64,000 nucleotides of DNA from Nigrospora sphaerica. Its lineage: Eukaryota > Ascomycota > Sordariomycetes > Amphisphaeriales > Apiosporaceae. The position numbers were made by a program, and so were the translations under genes. This document shows positions 12,872 to 24,947 of this stretch, one piece after another. The stretch lies in NCBI GenBank assembly GCA_018287875.1, contig JAGVVL010000002.1, positions 2,604,001 to 2,668,000 on the forward strand, read 5' to 3'. The notes beneath the pieces were generated by a model. The model ran no database searches, had not been told where the DNA came from, and saw nothing but the letters and a program-made list of their open reading frames with translations. Within the stretch, counting starts at the first letter, position 1; each line of letters begins with the position of its first letter.

Positions 12872-15015
12872 TCACGGCCCCCCGCCTCCAGTCGTGCGCC
12901 GCGGGTTTTCGTGGTGTTTCGGGTCCCGCTTCAGATTGTACGTACCCTCGAGCTGCGGAAAGGCCTCGTGGAAAGCATCGCCCAGAGTCCAGTTTTCCAG
13001 TCGGCGCATGTGCCTCTCGAAGACGGGGTTCAGGATAAGCTCATCGCCGTCAGGCGTCTGGAGCAGTGCATCGGTGCCCTCATAGGGCCAGTTCAGGCAG
13101 AGCGTCGTGGTGAAGGGGATGAAAAAGTTCTCAAAGAGAAACTCGGTAGGGTTGTAGTGCTTGGAGAGGTAACCGCGCATGAGCGGAAAGACCAGATGAT
13201 CGATCCAAGCTGGGTGGCTGATGTAGAGCTGCGAGGGCTGAGGCCTCGCCCAGTGCGGGAGCAGATCGAAATTCTCCTTGGTTGGCGAAATCTGCCAGCG
13301 CATGATGAGAAACATGATATAGAGGACGGCTACGCGCTCGGGTAGGCCGCTGATGCCAGGGAAGGTGGCGAGGATGTCGGTAAAAACCTTGGAGAGTGGA
13401 TGTGAGTAGACATTATTGGCTGGGTTGAGCAGCGACGACACGGATGGGTAACGGGGGCCGACAACCTCCTGGGTCGGGACGCCTTCGGCAGCGCGTTGGC
13501 GACGCTCGTGGAGGAAGTCGAGGAGGAGACTGTCGAGGGGACAGGTGGGCATGCAATTTTTAAACGGTGCCGAAAAGTCCACCCATGAAGCGTCGACTGC
13601 CGGTCCTGCGCTGCTCGTCTCTCTGGAGTACGCCTGTTGTTGTTGTGGTGGTGGTGGTGGTGGTGGTGACGGTTGTTGTGGTTGTTGTTGTTGTTGCTGC
13701 TGCTCCTGGTGCTGTCGCTGTTGCGGGTTTCGATACTGGGACAGCTGCGGCTGTGCCAGGGCGCCCGGACGTGCTGAGGGAATAGGAATGCCGTTCCAGT
13801 CATGCTTCATGGGCAAATGGGTATAGGCAGGCGAGTCCTGAGCACCATTGGCACCGGTCTGCATGCGATTCACCCTCTGAGAGGTGCCCGGTTCCAGCAG
13901 AAAGTCGAGCTTGAGCTGCTCGCCAGCGCCGAGGTCGAGGCTGTGCCGCAGGTCGTTGCGTTGCTGGCTGATGAGTTTGACCTGGCTGAAGCTGGGACTC
14001 GCTTGGGCCGACGAGGTGGCACTGGGAACGGCGGCGGTCCGCCACGACGGATCCGCCGATGCAGGCGAGGGTACACTCTGGGGCGTCGAAGCATTATGGG
14101 CCGGTGTGATGGATTGGCGAGAGGTTGCCGGTGGCTGCACGGGTGGAAACCCCGACACGGGCGACGTGTAGGAAGAGGCATCGGCTAGCGAGACCGTCAG
14201 CTGTGTGCGCCCTACGAACCATGGGCCCTCGAGGAGTGGGTATCACCTTGAGAGGAGCCCAAGAGGGGCTGAAGCAGAGCTATGACAGAGGCCAGGCGGT
14301 TCTTGATGTCAGCGTTCTCGGCCTCGACGGCCTCCTTGGCGCGTATTGCGGCCTGGAGCTCCTGGTAGGGCTGCTGCGAGGTCAAATCGCGTATCCGGCG
14401 CTCCAGAGTCTCAATCTGCTTCTTGGTGCGCTCGCGGATGGCTCGCTGGGCCTCGCGATCTGTGGATAGGTAGCGAGGTCAGTTAGGACTAGGAGGCAGC
14501 AGGCAGGCAGGCAACAGGCAGGCAGGCAGCAAGGTAGCGTTGGTAGAGTGGTAGGGGTATCAGGGGCACGCCACCGCGCAGCGGTGTCATCACGTACCAT
14601 TGGCCCGCTTCTTAGCCAGCTGCTCGGGCGTGAGGTTGGCTACGCCCCGGGCGCCCGGCCCAGTGCCGGCGGCCCGGCGCTTCTTGGTCCTCTGGTCCTC
14701 GGGAGCGGCCAGGGCACTGCCGTCGCGGGTCGGCAGGGTGGAGGCGTTGGACTCGGCCGGGGACTGAGCATCCCGGTCCGAGGACAGGGCGCGCTTGTGG
14801 GCCGGACGGCATGCTGCTGCTGGGGAGGGGGCGGTGGAGGCGGCAGCGGTAGCAGCAACAGCCGTCCCAGTCTCAGTATGGCTCAGGCTGTCGGCAGCGG
14901 TATCGGCATCGACGGCGGGCGGAACGACAGCGGCCCCCGCAACGGCGAAGGTGGGAGTGGAAGCCGAGGCCAACACTGGGGGTTGGACGGACGATGCGGT
15001 GGAGGGGGACGGCAT
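12872..15015 (-). CDS. bZIP transcription factor with C-terminal DUF3425 domain
   Basis: Three exons are proposed (15015-14598, 14459-14247, 14184-12872), giving about 647 residues. The first in-frame ATG encodes MPSPSTASSVQPP; residues 1-120 are disordered. The basic region LAKKRANDREAQRAIRERTK spans intron 1 (residues about 132-151) and is followed by heptads from QIETLERRIRDL to IKNRLASVIALL. A Gln/Pro-rich tract follows, then a helical C-terminal region including VLYIMFLIMRWQISPTK, typical of DUF3425. The Asn usually invariant in bZIP basic regions is Asp140. The end of exon 2 is the least certain junction: donor GTGATA at 14246 with acceptor CTAG at 14185 restores the frame. A CAGG-type repeat sits in intron 1. 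Targets are unknown. Confidence 0.82.
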
Positions 15016-15715
15016 AATCTCCCCCCCAGACGCCCTCGCTGGGGCGCGGAGCAGAGACACCCTGGTATGGGATGGCGGCTCGTGGATGGATCAATGCCAG
15101 CAGGCAAAAAAGATGCGACCACCCCCCAGGGCAGCGACAAATCACAGTGCCGTCAGCCTCTCCCGGGTCGGCACGGCGCGCGCGAAGCGACACCTCGTCT
15201 CACTTTCCGAGATTCCTTGGCAGCCGCAGCCGCAGCTCTCCCCGTCCAGCCGTCCAACCGAGATGGAGAGCGAACGAGCGTGTCGTGTGCGTGTTCTTCG
15301 GGCCTGCGCGTGCGCATGCGTGTGCGAGTATGGTGTGAGAGGGCAGGCTTGTCCCCACGCGTGCGCCCGTCTCCATCTGTTGGCTCCCCTGTACTCCGTA
15401 CCGGCTCCACCCCGACCGCCTGCAGACCTCCATTGTAACGGGACTACGGATCAGCCCTGTCGGCTGGGATCCCATGAGATCATGCACGACCAGAGAAGTT
15501 CCCGACCGCTGTAGACACCTGACGTGATATAGATGTCTACTTTTGCTAGGATCAGCCCGCCCAGACAGGGCCAACAACTCCGACGAGCTGCGCAGCGGCC
15601 GGGAGCTACCGCCCCACATGTGCCTGCCAACACCCGCCAACACCAGTTCTCGAGTAAGCGCGACGTGCTTCCCTCTGGTCCGTGACTCGTCATGAGTGCC
15701 TTATGCATCCAGGTA
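15016..15715. other. bZIP gene promoter and 5' UTR region
   Basis: About 700 bases between the bZIP start codon and the inverted-repeat element. No gene is seen. One TACTCCGTA (reverse complement of TACGGAGTA) is at 15392-15400. Confidence 0.5.
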
Positions 15716-16146
15716 CAGTGGGGTGTTAAAAATCTGACCACTTTCTAAGTCACTTTTTATGCAAGGGTCTCCGCGCCAACCCAGCTACACCTATTTAGTA
15801 TAATAAATCCTTGGCAGCGGGCCTTCAGTACAACTCTTTTCACGTCTCGTATGTAAGGCTATTCGCCAGTATTTTCCATATCACCAGCTAACGCCACCGC
15901 CGCCGCTATGCTACCGACGAGAGGCTTGAGGTGTTAGCATGTTTTCGTAAGCAGGCCGTCTACTTAATAGGCCACGGCTTTAAGCCCATAGGAATTTGGC
16001 GCACCATACAGCGGAGGGATTGTATATAAAGCATTGAGTTCTTGGCGCCAGGGAGCTACCATACTAAATAGACCGTAGCGGCTTGAATGGTGGATGCTTG
16101 CATAAAAAGTAACCTGGAAAGTGGTCGTATTTTTAACACCCCAATG
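15716..16146. mobile_element. MITE-like element with terminal inverted repeats, Tc1/mariner-pogo type
   Basis: The ends are an imperfect inverted repeat: CAGTGGGGTGTTAAAAATCT from 15716 rightward matches CATTGGGGTGTTAAAAATAC read inward from 16146 on the other strand. By hand count 44 of the first 50 positions agree, and four of the six differences are transitions. Each end abuts TA (15714-15715 and 16147-16148), the target duplication expected of Tc1/mariner-superfamily insertion. The 431-bp body has no transposase frame, so it would be a non-autonomous copy. It lies about 0.7 kb upstream of the bZIP start codon. Confidence 0.8.
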
Positions 16147-16527
16147 TAGGTACATGACATACGGGTATTACTCTGCACCTCTCCATCCCCAAGCTTCCTC
16201 CCGCTGCCTTCAAGCACCTCTTATTTCAAGTGCATCCATACTCAGGCGGCGTCTCTACCACGCATTCACAGCTCGGTGCTTCACGGCCGGGCAGATAACA
16301 AGAAGTAAACACGGCTTTACCTGCCCGTGTAGGCACGTATGCACCCAGTCACGGTTTCGCACGCCCAAACCGATTACCCTCGTATTCATTGACTCTTCTT
16401 TGGTCGTATCGCTTTGCCGCGTGCTTCGCGTCTAATACCACAAGCTCCCGACGCCCCTTTCGCCTGCCATGACGTCATCTTCCGCTGTCCCTCCGTTTCG
16501 CCCACCCAGCGACGCCACGGTAAGCAC
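16147..16527. other. Spacer between the inverted-repeat element and NIC96
   Basis: About 380 bases downstream of the NIC96 stop codon. It probably holds the NIC96 3' UTR. No gene is seen. Confidence 0.5.
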
Positions 16528-19500
16528 CTAGTCCGCCGAGGCGCGGGCAAGCGCCTGGTGCAGGTGAGGCGGCAACCGGTATCGGAGCTGGCTTGTGTAC
16601 GTCGTCAAGTCCATTGTCATCTGCTTCAAGTCCTCGTACATCTGGCGACGTGTGCCTTCGTTGCCGCTGTACTGCCCGCTGAGGAGTCTCTCCTTCTGCT
16701 TCATGCAGCAACCGAGAGTCCACATCAGCAGGTTCGGCACATTGCTGGCAACCGGCTGCGACAGTCCCGAGAACTTGGACGCGAAGTGCCTGATAGTGCT
16801 GGGGTCGCCGCCTGCCTGCAGAGGCAGGATCTCCAGGAGCCGTATTTTCTAAACAAGCCGTTAGCACGCTTCCCTCCACCCTTGGCAGCGCCTCCGCTTC
16901 CGTCGACACTTACGTCTAGACTTTCGGGCCACTGTCCCGCCTCTACCATGCCCTTGATCTCGCTCATTTGCAACAGGAGGTGACAGGCGCTTCGGTTCTG
17001 CTCCTGGATCTTCGTGTAGAACATGGCATCCTTCTCGTACATGCTCATCATAGTCCTGGCGAGGTCGACCGGATCGTCGATGGAAGCCAGGCTGAGGCTG
17101 CTTCCCGGCTGCCCCTCGCCTGCCTGGCCATCAGCCCGAGGCTTGACCGGTTGAAGGCGCAGCGGGTCCTGGCCAATGTCCAGCGAGATGGCTTCGCTCA
17201 AAGCACGGCTGACAATGGTAACCACGCTGTCGTAGTCCTCGGCCAGGTGGTACAGGAGAACGGCATCTGTCGTTCTTCCGTTGTCGTCAGCGTATCGCGC
17301 CGCCTGCAGCGTTACCGCCTTGACGAATTCATCCTCCTCGCGCAGCCCAATCAGCGGGCCACGCTCCTCGATGAGGCCGACAATCCGACGCCCGTCGGGC
17401 CTGATGTCGCCAATGAGCTTGCTGAACTCGCGCGTCTCCAGTACAAGCTCCCGCAGCGCCAGATGGCAGAGCTCCGCCTGTTGTCGTCCGCCATCGCCGT
17501 CCAGGTCCGCGTTGAGGCAGATCAGGGCCAGGTAATCGACGGCCGAACCCACATCTGCTGCGCGGAAGTCCCGGGTGTAGTAGCCAATCATCCGGCCAAA
17601 GCTGATCTGCATCTGCTGTCGCGTGTTGAATGAGACGAGGTCGCCCGAGTTTGACCACGGGTCTGCCGCCCGCAAAAGGCCGTAGTACTCGAGGCCAATG
17701 GCAAAGTGCACCGCGTCGACGTAAGAGAAGGGGTACAGATACTGGACTGCCTCTTCGAACATGCCCGACAGGACCTGCAAGAAGAAAAACATGCCGTACG
17801 TGCCGTTAGTATCGTCGGCAGGGGTTTTGGGGAAGTGCTTGGACCCAATCTCCTTGATGGTCTCCTGGAGATGGGCCAGCCCGAAGGCTTCGTTCTGAAG
17901 TTCACCCGTCTTGTCAGCCTCGCGCGCGAGGTTGAATTGCAGCCAGATCCAGTCGCTGATTTCCGTCTGCAAGCCCTCCAGCTGCCGGTTGTTCATCTCG
18001 CAGCGACCGACGATCTTGTAGCAGGCCATGCGAAACGGGTCGATCGAGTTCTCGGAAGCATGACGCGCACGCTGGTTGTACTCGTTATTGCACCGTTCTT
18101 GCAGCTGGCGCCGCAGCCGCCGGTCTTCGCTAGAGGCGTACTCAAGCAAATATGAGGAGAAGGTGCGGTCAATGGTTCGGAATACGGTTGCGTTCGCCTT
18201 GACGTACTCGGCAGCCTCGGTGACGTGGCCAGACCGCAGCAGATAGAAAATCAGCGCCCAAACGTACTCGCCGCCCACCTGTTGGAGTTCTGTGTTGTCC
18301 GGGACAAGATTCTTCCGCGAATGGCGCAGACGCACATAGGCTTTGATCTTGCTCACAGCGTCGGGACGGCCGCCCAGATTGGCTTCGCGGGGAAACTTGG
18401 TGATGAGCGTTTCCACCTCGTGGAAAAACTTCTTCTCGAGAAACTGGTTCGCTCCTCGGAGGATTCTCTTCCTCATCTCGACGGACTCAGCCGACTGGCT
18501 GTGAAGATTCAAGTACATTTTGGCGAATTGACGTTCCTTGGCGGTCGCATTGCTGGCAACCGTGTCCGCCTCGGGATTCTCGCCCACCATGGCCATGACT
18601 GCTTGGTATGCTTCCACAACTTGATCCGCATGCCGGTCATTTGAGCTGGCCTGCACCTCGCTCAGCTCATGCAGCAAGGGGAATGGCCGCTGTTCCAGCC
18701 GGTGACGGTTGAGTTCGCGGATCTTCTCGGCAAGCTTGCTCTGTTTCTCGCGCACAAACCGGTCGTCCATAGAAGCACCCCCGCGCATCGAGGTCGGCTT
18801 GCCAGACTTGTCCTCCATATCGGTGAATTCGGTCTGGTGCGAGCCGATTTTGCTGGGCGTGCCGATGACGGACTTTTGCAAGACGGAGCGGCCGAAGGCA
18901 CTGGCCTTGTCGCCAGGGGCCGTGGAGCGTGCAGCCTTGCTCCTTCTTGAGCGACCAAATCCGCCCGATGACTCCTTGGACGCGCCGGCGGGCTGGCTGG
19001 CGCCATCGTCTCGGGTCTTGATCCCGAAGTGCTCATAAATCCGTTTCCTCTGTGCCTCCCACTCCATCGTGATGTTGTCCTCGAGAAAGTTGTCAAAGTC
19101 TTTAACCGATCTATCCAGGCCATCGGCAATCATGCTCAATGTCGTCTTCGTCTGCAAATTCGCAAGGTAGGTATCGACGTCAAGCTCGGCGAGGCCTGTT
19201 CCAGGCACGGGGCGTTCGACACGACCGGCATGGATGTCGAAGAAGTTAAGGTCTTTGACGGCAGTGCCAGGGTCCACGCCCGAGGCGGCAAGCATGAATT
19301 GAGCCCGGTTGCTCTGTAGCGGATCTTGGGTTCGGGGGCCCAGCTTCCTCAGCTTCTGGCGCAGGTCGCTGAGGCCGAGCTGGAGGCTGGGGAGATCATC
19401 TCGCGCCGTCTCGCCATCGGCCTGCTTCTTGCTCTTAGCCAGAAGGCTGTCAAAGTAGCCCGTTGTGGGGCCCTTGGGCTGTCCATCGCCATCGACGGCG

Positions 19501-19973
19501 CCGGCGGGCTGCCGCGACGCACCAAACAAACTGGAGGCGCCCGGGTTGTTCGTCGGCAGGTCGAGGGAACCCAGACCCGAGGCATTTGTCTGGCCCGGGG
19601 CCGTAGAGAGAAGGCCGCCACCCAATTGCGGCTGTTGGGGGGGGTTCGTAGCACCGAAGAGCGATGGCGGCTGTTGTTGATTATTGTTGGCGGCAGACGC
19701 GCCGCCGAGGATGGTAGTCGGCTGGGCGGGGGTCGCTGCTGGCGCGCCGAAAAGGCCACCTCCGGGCTTAGGGACATTCGCGTTGTTTCCTCCCAGGACC
19801 GGCGTCGCGGAGCCAAACAGACCACCGGAGGGCTGCGCAGGCGGCTGTTGTGTCGCGTTGTTCTGGTTGGTGTTGAGGGCCGAACCAAACAAGCCGCCCC
19901 CAGTGGCGGGAGCTGCATTCGAGGCAGCTGGGGCGCCGAACAGCGACGGCTTGCTCCCAAAGAGGCCAGACAT
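16528..19973 (-). CDS. NIC96: Nucleoporin Nic96/Nup93, linker subunit of the nuclear pore inner ring
   Basis: Two exons (19973-16914 and 16848-16528; intron 65 nt, GTAAGT...TTTAG, phase 0) give 1126 residues. The N-terminus MSGLFGSKPSLFGAP begins an FG region of about 170 residues with GLFG and SLFG repeats spaced by Asn/Gln/Pro-rich linkers. A helical segment around 260-310 resembles the part that binds the Nsp1-Nup49-Nup57 coiled coil in yeast. The remainder is the all-alpha Nic96 domain, with motifs such as YVWALIFYLLRSGHVTEAAEY and MFFFLQVLSGMFEEAVQYLY. The short last exon encodes LLEILPLQ through LHQALARASAD and completes the helical domain. Length exceeds the 839-residue yeast protein mainly through the N-terminal FG region. 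Assignment is strong. Confidence 0.93.
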
Positions 19974-21938
19974 GGTGTGCAGCTGTGCAATCTGCCGTCG
20001 GCCGGGGGAAGGGTGAATAATGTGAAGGCGAAGGGGACCTGCGGACGCGATGCCGATGCTAGAGCTCGCTGCTCCTCTAAATTTCTACGAGGCTGAAGCT
20101 GGGCTGGACTTTGGTCCGCCGAACAACAGGGATGGGATGGCAGGCACCGAGGGGGCTACCAGAGCTCGGACGTCGTGTGGCGGTACATCACGTGGCGCAT
20201 GCCTCTTACATAACCTTCCATAGTCAAGTAGGTACGTACCTAGCCATGTATGTGCTTAGTTGCCCGCATACCCCACAGACGGAAGGAATAAATGAACACA
20301 CGTACCTGAATCCAAGCTACAGCTGAGTTCAGTGTTCTGCACTCTATCCCGACCTTAGGACTTACCATCATCATTCCTCAGGCGCGCCCCATGATGCCTC
20401 TTTCGAGCTTGTAGCCCGCTCTATTGACACTTCTCCACGCATTCGCCGGAGCCGAAAACCGTCACCCCCCTTGCGCAAGCAACCCTTGCAGCCGCAATAT
20501 CCATAAGGCACACTGGATCTATCCATATGACGAACGAGGCACGGACAGCTGTCCAGCTAGCGAACAGAGCCACGAACCATCCACGCGCACGAGGCACATG
20601 CTGGCGATTTAGGTGCTTACATAGTATGTATACAATCGGGTAGGCGGCCGAGGCAAAGATTTCGGGCGGTCAGCCCGCCATAGCGTCGGACTGTCTCCGT
20701 CATCAGCTGTCCAGTTGTCCACCTTGCCGGTAATCATGCCGACGTACGGAGTACCTATCCGCTTTAGGGAGGCGACGAACACGTGGCAGTGGGAGGAACA
20801 CAATCGCGTCTCCCATGGATTCGTTTTCTCCCCTGGTGAGTACCACCTAACCCGATAATGCGGTAAGATTCGATGGGCTAACACGGCCATAAGCAAGACA
20901 ACCTCGGTATAGGATCAGCTAGCTCTATTAGGGGGGCTGAAAGCAGACTCCAATCGATTCATCAGTTCGGACAGGCAGGCATCCTGCCACCAGCTGAAGT
21001 GTCACCGCATCCACTTCGTAAGAACAATGTGAGAATGGCCCGTGTTCCTTATGCGCGTGGCTGAGAAGTCAGCTCCCCATAGGCCCGTGCTCATGGGGTA
21101 TAGGGTATACATATACGGGCTGGCAGGCGAGACAGGCGAGGCAAGAACGGGTGCGAGGGGACGAGTCAGAGATGGTGGGAAAGACTTATCTCTACCTCTT
21201 ATCCAGGAACCACTCGTCCCTCTCTCCAATCAGCCGCCGCCGTTGGTGATGTGACATTGAAATTGGGTACTCTAGACCGGCGCTAAGCCTCGTGCGCACG
21301 CGATTGTGCAGACGCCAATCTCGCTAATTGCGCGGGCCAATGATGAGGGCATCCTTTTCCGGCGATGGATATGCATCCCTCCAGTTCTCAACTCCGAGCC
21401 AGAGAACCGCTTTCCTCACTCGATCGACGGGGAGGAGGGCACAGACAGAAAAACCGATGCTGGGATGGCATGGATCTAGGGCCCGTCGTGCCCCCTAACT
21501 AACGTCTCGCCCCCCGGATTCTTCTCCAGGATCGGTTTCGTCCCTGCACGACCGCTTCACGCTCCTTGCTGTTGAGCTTTTGCCTCGCGTCGCTCTTTTT
21601 TTTTTTTCCCGCTGTCGTTGCGCTGCTGTCGTTCGTTCGTCGAGTTCCGCCGTGCTTTACGCCTCCTCACTCTTACTTTCGTTAGTTGTAACTTGCTTCT
21701 CTTGGCTCACACGCTCAGGATCGCGCCTGTACTTGCGTCCGCTAGATCCTCTTAGACCGGAACGTCGTCTCGACCCCTCGGCCGTCATCTCGACGATCGC
21801 GTTGATCCCTCCCAGTCCTGCGCATTGTCGCGCGTCCCGCTGCCCGCCGGTCTGTCTTCTGCTTGTAAAGCACAGGCTAGAACACTACGCGCCTGTGGGG
21901 ACGACCGTTCCTGGGGCCCAGACGTCTAGATCGACACC
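19974..21938. other. Divergent intergenic region between NIC96 and the SUN-family gene
   Basis: About 1.97 kb holding both promoters. No gene is recognised. One TACGGAGTA lies at 20745-20753. A run of T at about 21596-21607 and pyrimidine-rich DNA follow, within a few hundred bases of the SUN-family start codon, fitting a fungal core promoter or 5' leader. Confidence 0.5.
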
Positions 21939-23402
21939 ATGAAGCTCTCAACCATCCAGGCGGCCTTCGGGTCGGCTGCGCTGCTCATGCTGGCCGAGCC
22001 TGCCTCGGCCAACGTCGGTCACCGCCATCACCACCAGAGCCGGAGGCGCGGCCATGGCCTTGGGCACTCTGCCAGAGAGACGGAGCCGGTCGAGCGCGGC
22101 TTGTCGGGCTGCAAATTTCCCGACGCCGACGGCCTGATCGCCGTGACCAAGCACGCCATGAACGCCGGCTGGGCCATGAGCCCCGATCAGCCGTGCCTGC
22201 CGGGCAATTACTGCCCTTATGCCTGTCCGTCTGGCCAGGTCATGGCGCAGTGGAAGAAGGGCTCGACTTACGCGACGACGGATCGCATGGCCGGTGGCCT
22301 TTTCTGCGGGCTGGACGGCAAGATCACCAAGCCTTTCACCGACAAGCCGCTGTGTGTCAGTGGTGTGGGCAGTGTCAAGGCAGTTAATAAAGTCGGCAAG
22401 GTCATCTCCTTCTGCCAGACGGTTTTGCCGGGCAACGAGGATATGATCATACCGAACGATATCGTCTCCGAACTCACTCTCGCTGTTCCTGATCCTTCGT
22501 ACTGGGACTCAACCGCGTCCCACTTTTACATCAACCCCCCGGGCGTCTCTGCCGACGAGGGCTGCCACTGGGGAGATGACTCAAAGCCCGTTGGCAACTG
22601 GGCGCCCTATGTCGCCGGCGCGAACACGGACAAGGACGGGTCAACTTTTGTGAAGCTGGGCCTCAATCCTATCTGGCAGGACTCGTCTCTGTTCGCTACG
22701 AAACCGTCGTTTGGGCTCAAGATCGAGTGTGAGGGCGGTGGCTGCAATGGGCTGCCGTGTTCCATAGACGGCAACGGCGTCACGAGCAACAACAAAGCAA
22801 CCGGTGCCGGCGGATCCGACTTTTGCGTTGTCACCGTACCCAAGGGCGGCTCTGCCAACATCGTGGTGCAAAACCTTGACGGCTCGAGCAGTGACGCTCC
22901 CAAGACCAAAGCCAGCACGTCTGCCACCCCCACGACCACCTCGACTTCCACAACTGCCGAGTCGACCACCAGCCCGACGAGCACGTCGACGTCTACCTCT
23001 TCGACCTCGACCACCCCGACCACGTCGTCGACCTCGACCTCGACGCAGTCCGAAAAACCCACAGTCGTTACTTCGTCAAGCATCGCTCCCTTGACGACTT
23101 CTCTTGTCCCGAGCTCTTCTGCTACATATTCGAGCGCAACCTCGGTTACCTCGCCAGCCTACAAGGTCCATGCCCTTGGTGGCGTCTTTCAGGTGAACGA
23201 CACCACCACGACGTCTGCCTTCTCCAGCTCTGGTCCCTCGACCACGTCGACTCCCACTCTCGCGCTTGCCCCTGCCAACGAGGACGAGGGCCCCGCTGCG
23301 CCCTCTGAGTCGGCGAAGAGCGAGAGTAACGGTCCCGCACAGGGGGGAAGCGCTGTCGTTGGCCTCATTGTTGCCTTTATGGCAGCTCTGTACATGCTTT
23401 AA
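21939..23402 (+). CDS. SUN-family cell-wall protein (GH132-type), predicted GPI-anchored
   Basis: This single-exon gene encodes 487 residues. A signal peptide (MKLSTIQAAFGSAALLMLAEPASA) precedes a His/Arg-rich stretch. The SUN domain (about 50-320) starts GCKFPDADGLIAV and has Cys spaced C-x5-C-x3-C-x26-C (CLPGNYCPYAC...FC), close to the yeast Sim1/Uth1/Nca3/Sun4 signature. A Ser/Thr-rich low-complexity stalk (about 325-460) follows, and the protein ends in a hydrophobic tail, AVVGLIVAFMAALYML, after small residues, as in GPI-anchor signals. SUN proteins act in wall remodelling, septation and biofilm; enzymatic activity is debated. The stalk and GPI tail set it apart from the soluble yeast members and recall fission yeast Adg3. 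The anchor is predicted, not shown. Confidence 0.88.
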   Translation: MKLSTIQAAFGSAALLMLAEPASANVGHRHHHQSRRRGHGLGHSARETEPVERGLSGCKFPDADGLIAVTKHAMNAGWAMSPDQPCLPGNYCPYACPSGQVMAQWKKGSTYATTDRMAGGLFCGLDGKITKPFTDKPLCVSGVGSVKAVNKVGKVISFCQTVLPGNEDMIIPNDIVSELTLAVPDPSYWDSTASHFYINPPGVSADEGCHWGDDSKPVGNWAPYVAGANTDKDGSTFVKLGLNPIWQDSSLFATKPSFGLKIECEGGGCNGLPCSIDGNGVTSNNKATGAGGSDFCVVTVPKGGSANIVVQNLDGSSSDAPKTKASTSATPTTTSTSTTAESTTSPTSTSTSTSSTSTTPTTSSTSTSTQSEKPTVVTSSSIAPLTTSLVPSSSATYSSATSVTSPAYKVHALGGVFQVNDTTTTSAFSSSGPSTTSTPTLALAPANEDEGPAAPSESAKSESNGPAQGGSAVVGLIVAFMAALYML

Positions 23403-24947
23403 GCGACAAGCTTTCTCCTGCACGTACGAGCTTGGGAGTCATGCTGAATGTCTTGGCATTTTTCGCCTGCGTGGCTTCCTCGCGTACCGGATGGCCTTCG
23501 CCCCGCTGCAAACGCCCCCTTTTTTGCTCCCTGTGCCGGCCCGGGCCTGCTAGTCCCGGGTCGCCGCTTGTTGTTTCGATATCGCACACACGACAGCTCG
23601 GAGGTTTTTGGCCCACATGGGTGGGCTCGCTGCACATGATGAACGGCACACACCTTTATATCGTCTATTGTTTAACTACCCAACCCGCTGCGCTTCCGCG
23701 ACCTGCCCTTTCTGGACATTGGTCCCACGCTCGCCTTTCGTGCAGAGCTGCTACCTCTTTTCCTCTTTTGCTTCAGCACTATACCCACTTCTTACGACAA
23801 GATGCATCGAGGCGGCTTGGTGTTTCGCACGATTATTACTATTAGTATTGTTATTACTTGCCACGCGGCAATGTATGAAGCGGTGAGGGTTTCGGCCGGG
23901 CCTCTTCTCTTCTGAGGCCCAGCGAGGTCAGCATGCTGTCGACCGCTGCGGATGCTCTGCGGGTTCAGTGTCAACTACGACATGACCGCGATGGAATTAC
24001 GATGTTTGAAGACGGGTCTTGGGGTGGTTTTCGCGGAAAGCGGCATCGTAGGGATGGGTCGGCTCTGGCCTATGGCGGTCGTTTCGGCGTAGGGAACCGG
24101 CTTATTTTTTTCTTGTATAATTCACATGAGCTGTCGCGTAACCGAGTCGCTTTGAATTCGAATCGCTTGATAGGCTCGCCTTGAATCTGATCCGCTACTG
24201 GCCGACACCCGCCTCGGCTGCCACTGCTTTGTTCCGTTGCACGATTTACGCGGAACGATTGATTCGCGCCCGTAACGCGAGGTGGTCGTTGCCCTTTCTA
24301 ACTGTCCTGACCCCCAGGCTCTTCTACGCCCACGCTTTAGTGCCGTATAACCTCTGGATATACAGACATGTGCCCATGGCTGGAATGCCTGCGTCCGGAA
24401 AGATGCTCTTGGTATACCAGGGTGACATCCGGTATGTTAGCCGTTGTGTGGAGAAATTGGGTAAGATGGCCTAGTCGGGTAATGAACGGGTCACGACGCT
24501 GAGGCCCCATCTATGAGTTGAGCCGCCGCGCTGGTCGGAACGAAACCGCCGAGTGCGGGGGCCAGCCGGTTGCGGGGATCTTGACAGATATGCCGAGATT
24601 CAAGCCGGGCTTCGTATTCTTCAGGACGTGACGAGGCCTCTGTTTGCACCCGGTAGCTCGGGCTCTTAGGTGTTTGGGGAGAAGTTGGTCTTATTAGTCG
24701 GCCGGGTCATCGGAGCCAGGCCGATCTTGGTGACGGGGCGCCGGCGCCGAGTCGGCCATGTGACTCAAGCCGAGCACCGAAGGGCGCGCCAAGCCCGGGG
24801 CGGCTCCTTCTCCTGCTGGTGACCATCTGACTCTATATCTGCCGCGCTTGGGCTACGCCTTACCCTCGGCTTACCGACCTGCGAACGCTTTGCTTAAGCT
24901 GCCCCTGTTGCGAGTTTCGCTCCCTTACCCCCTCCCCCGACGCTACC
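23403..24947. other. Intergenic region between the SUN-family and GNAT genes
   Basis: About 1.5 kb between two plus-strand genes. It holds the 3' UTR of the first and the promoter of the second. Open frames lack recognisable domains. A short AT-rich patch occurs at about 23830-23865. Confidence 0.5.

Noticed and set aside
13545..13826. Plus-strand frame rich in Cys/Gly repeats
   Set aside because: It is the opposite strand of the Gln/Pro-rich tract of the bZIP protein.
15964..16155. Possible transposase remnant inside the inverted-repeat element
   Set aside because: The 63-codon frame shows no DDE/D motif or helix-turn-helix and partly consists of the terminal repeat.
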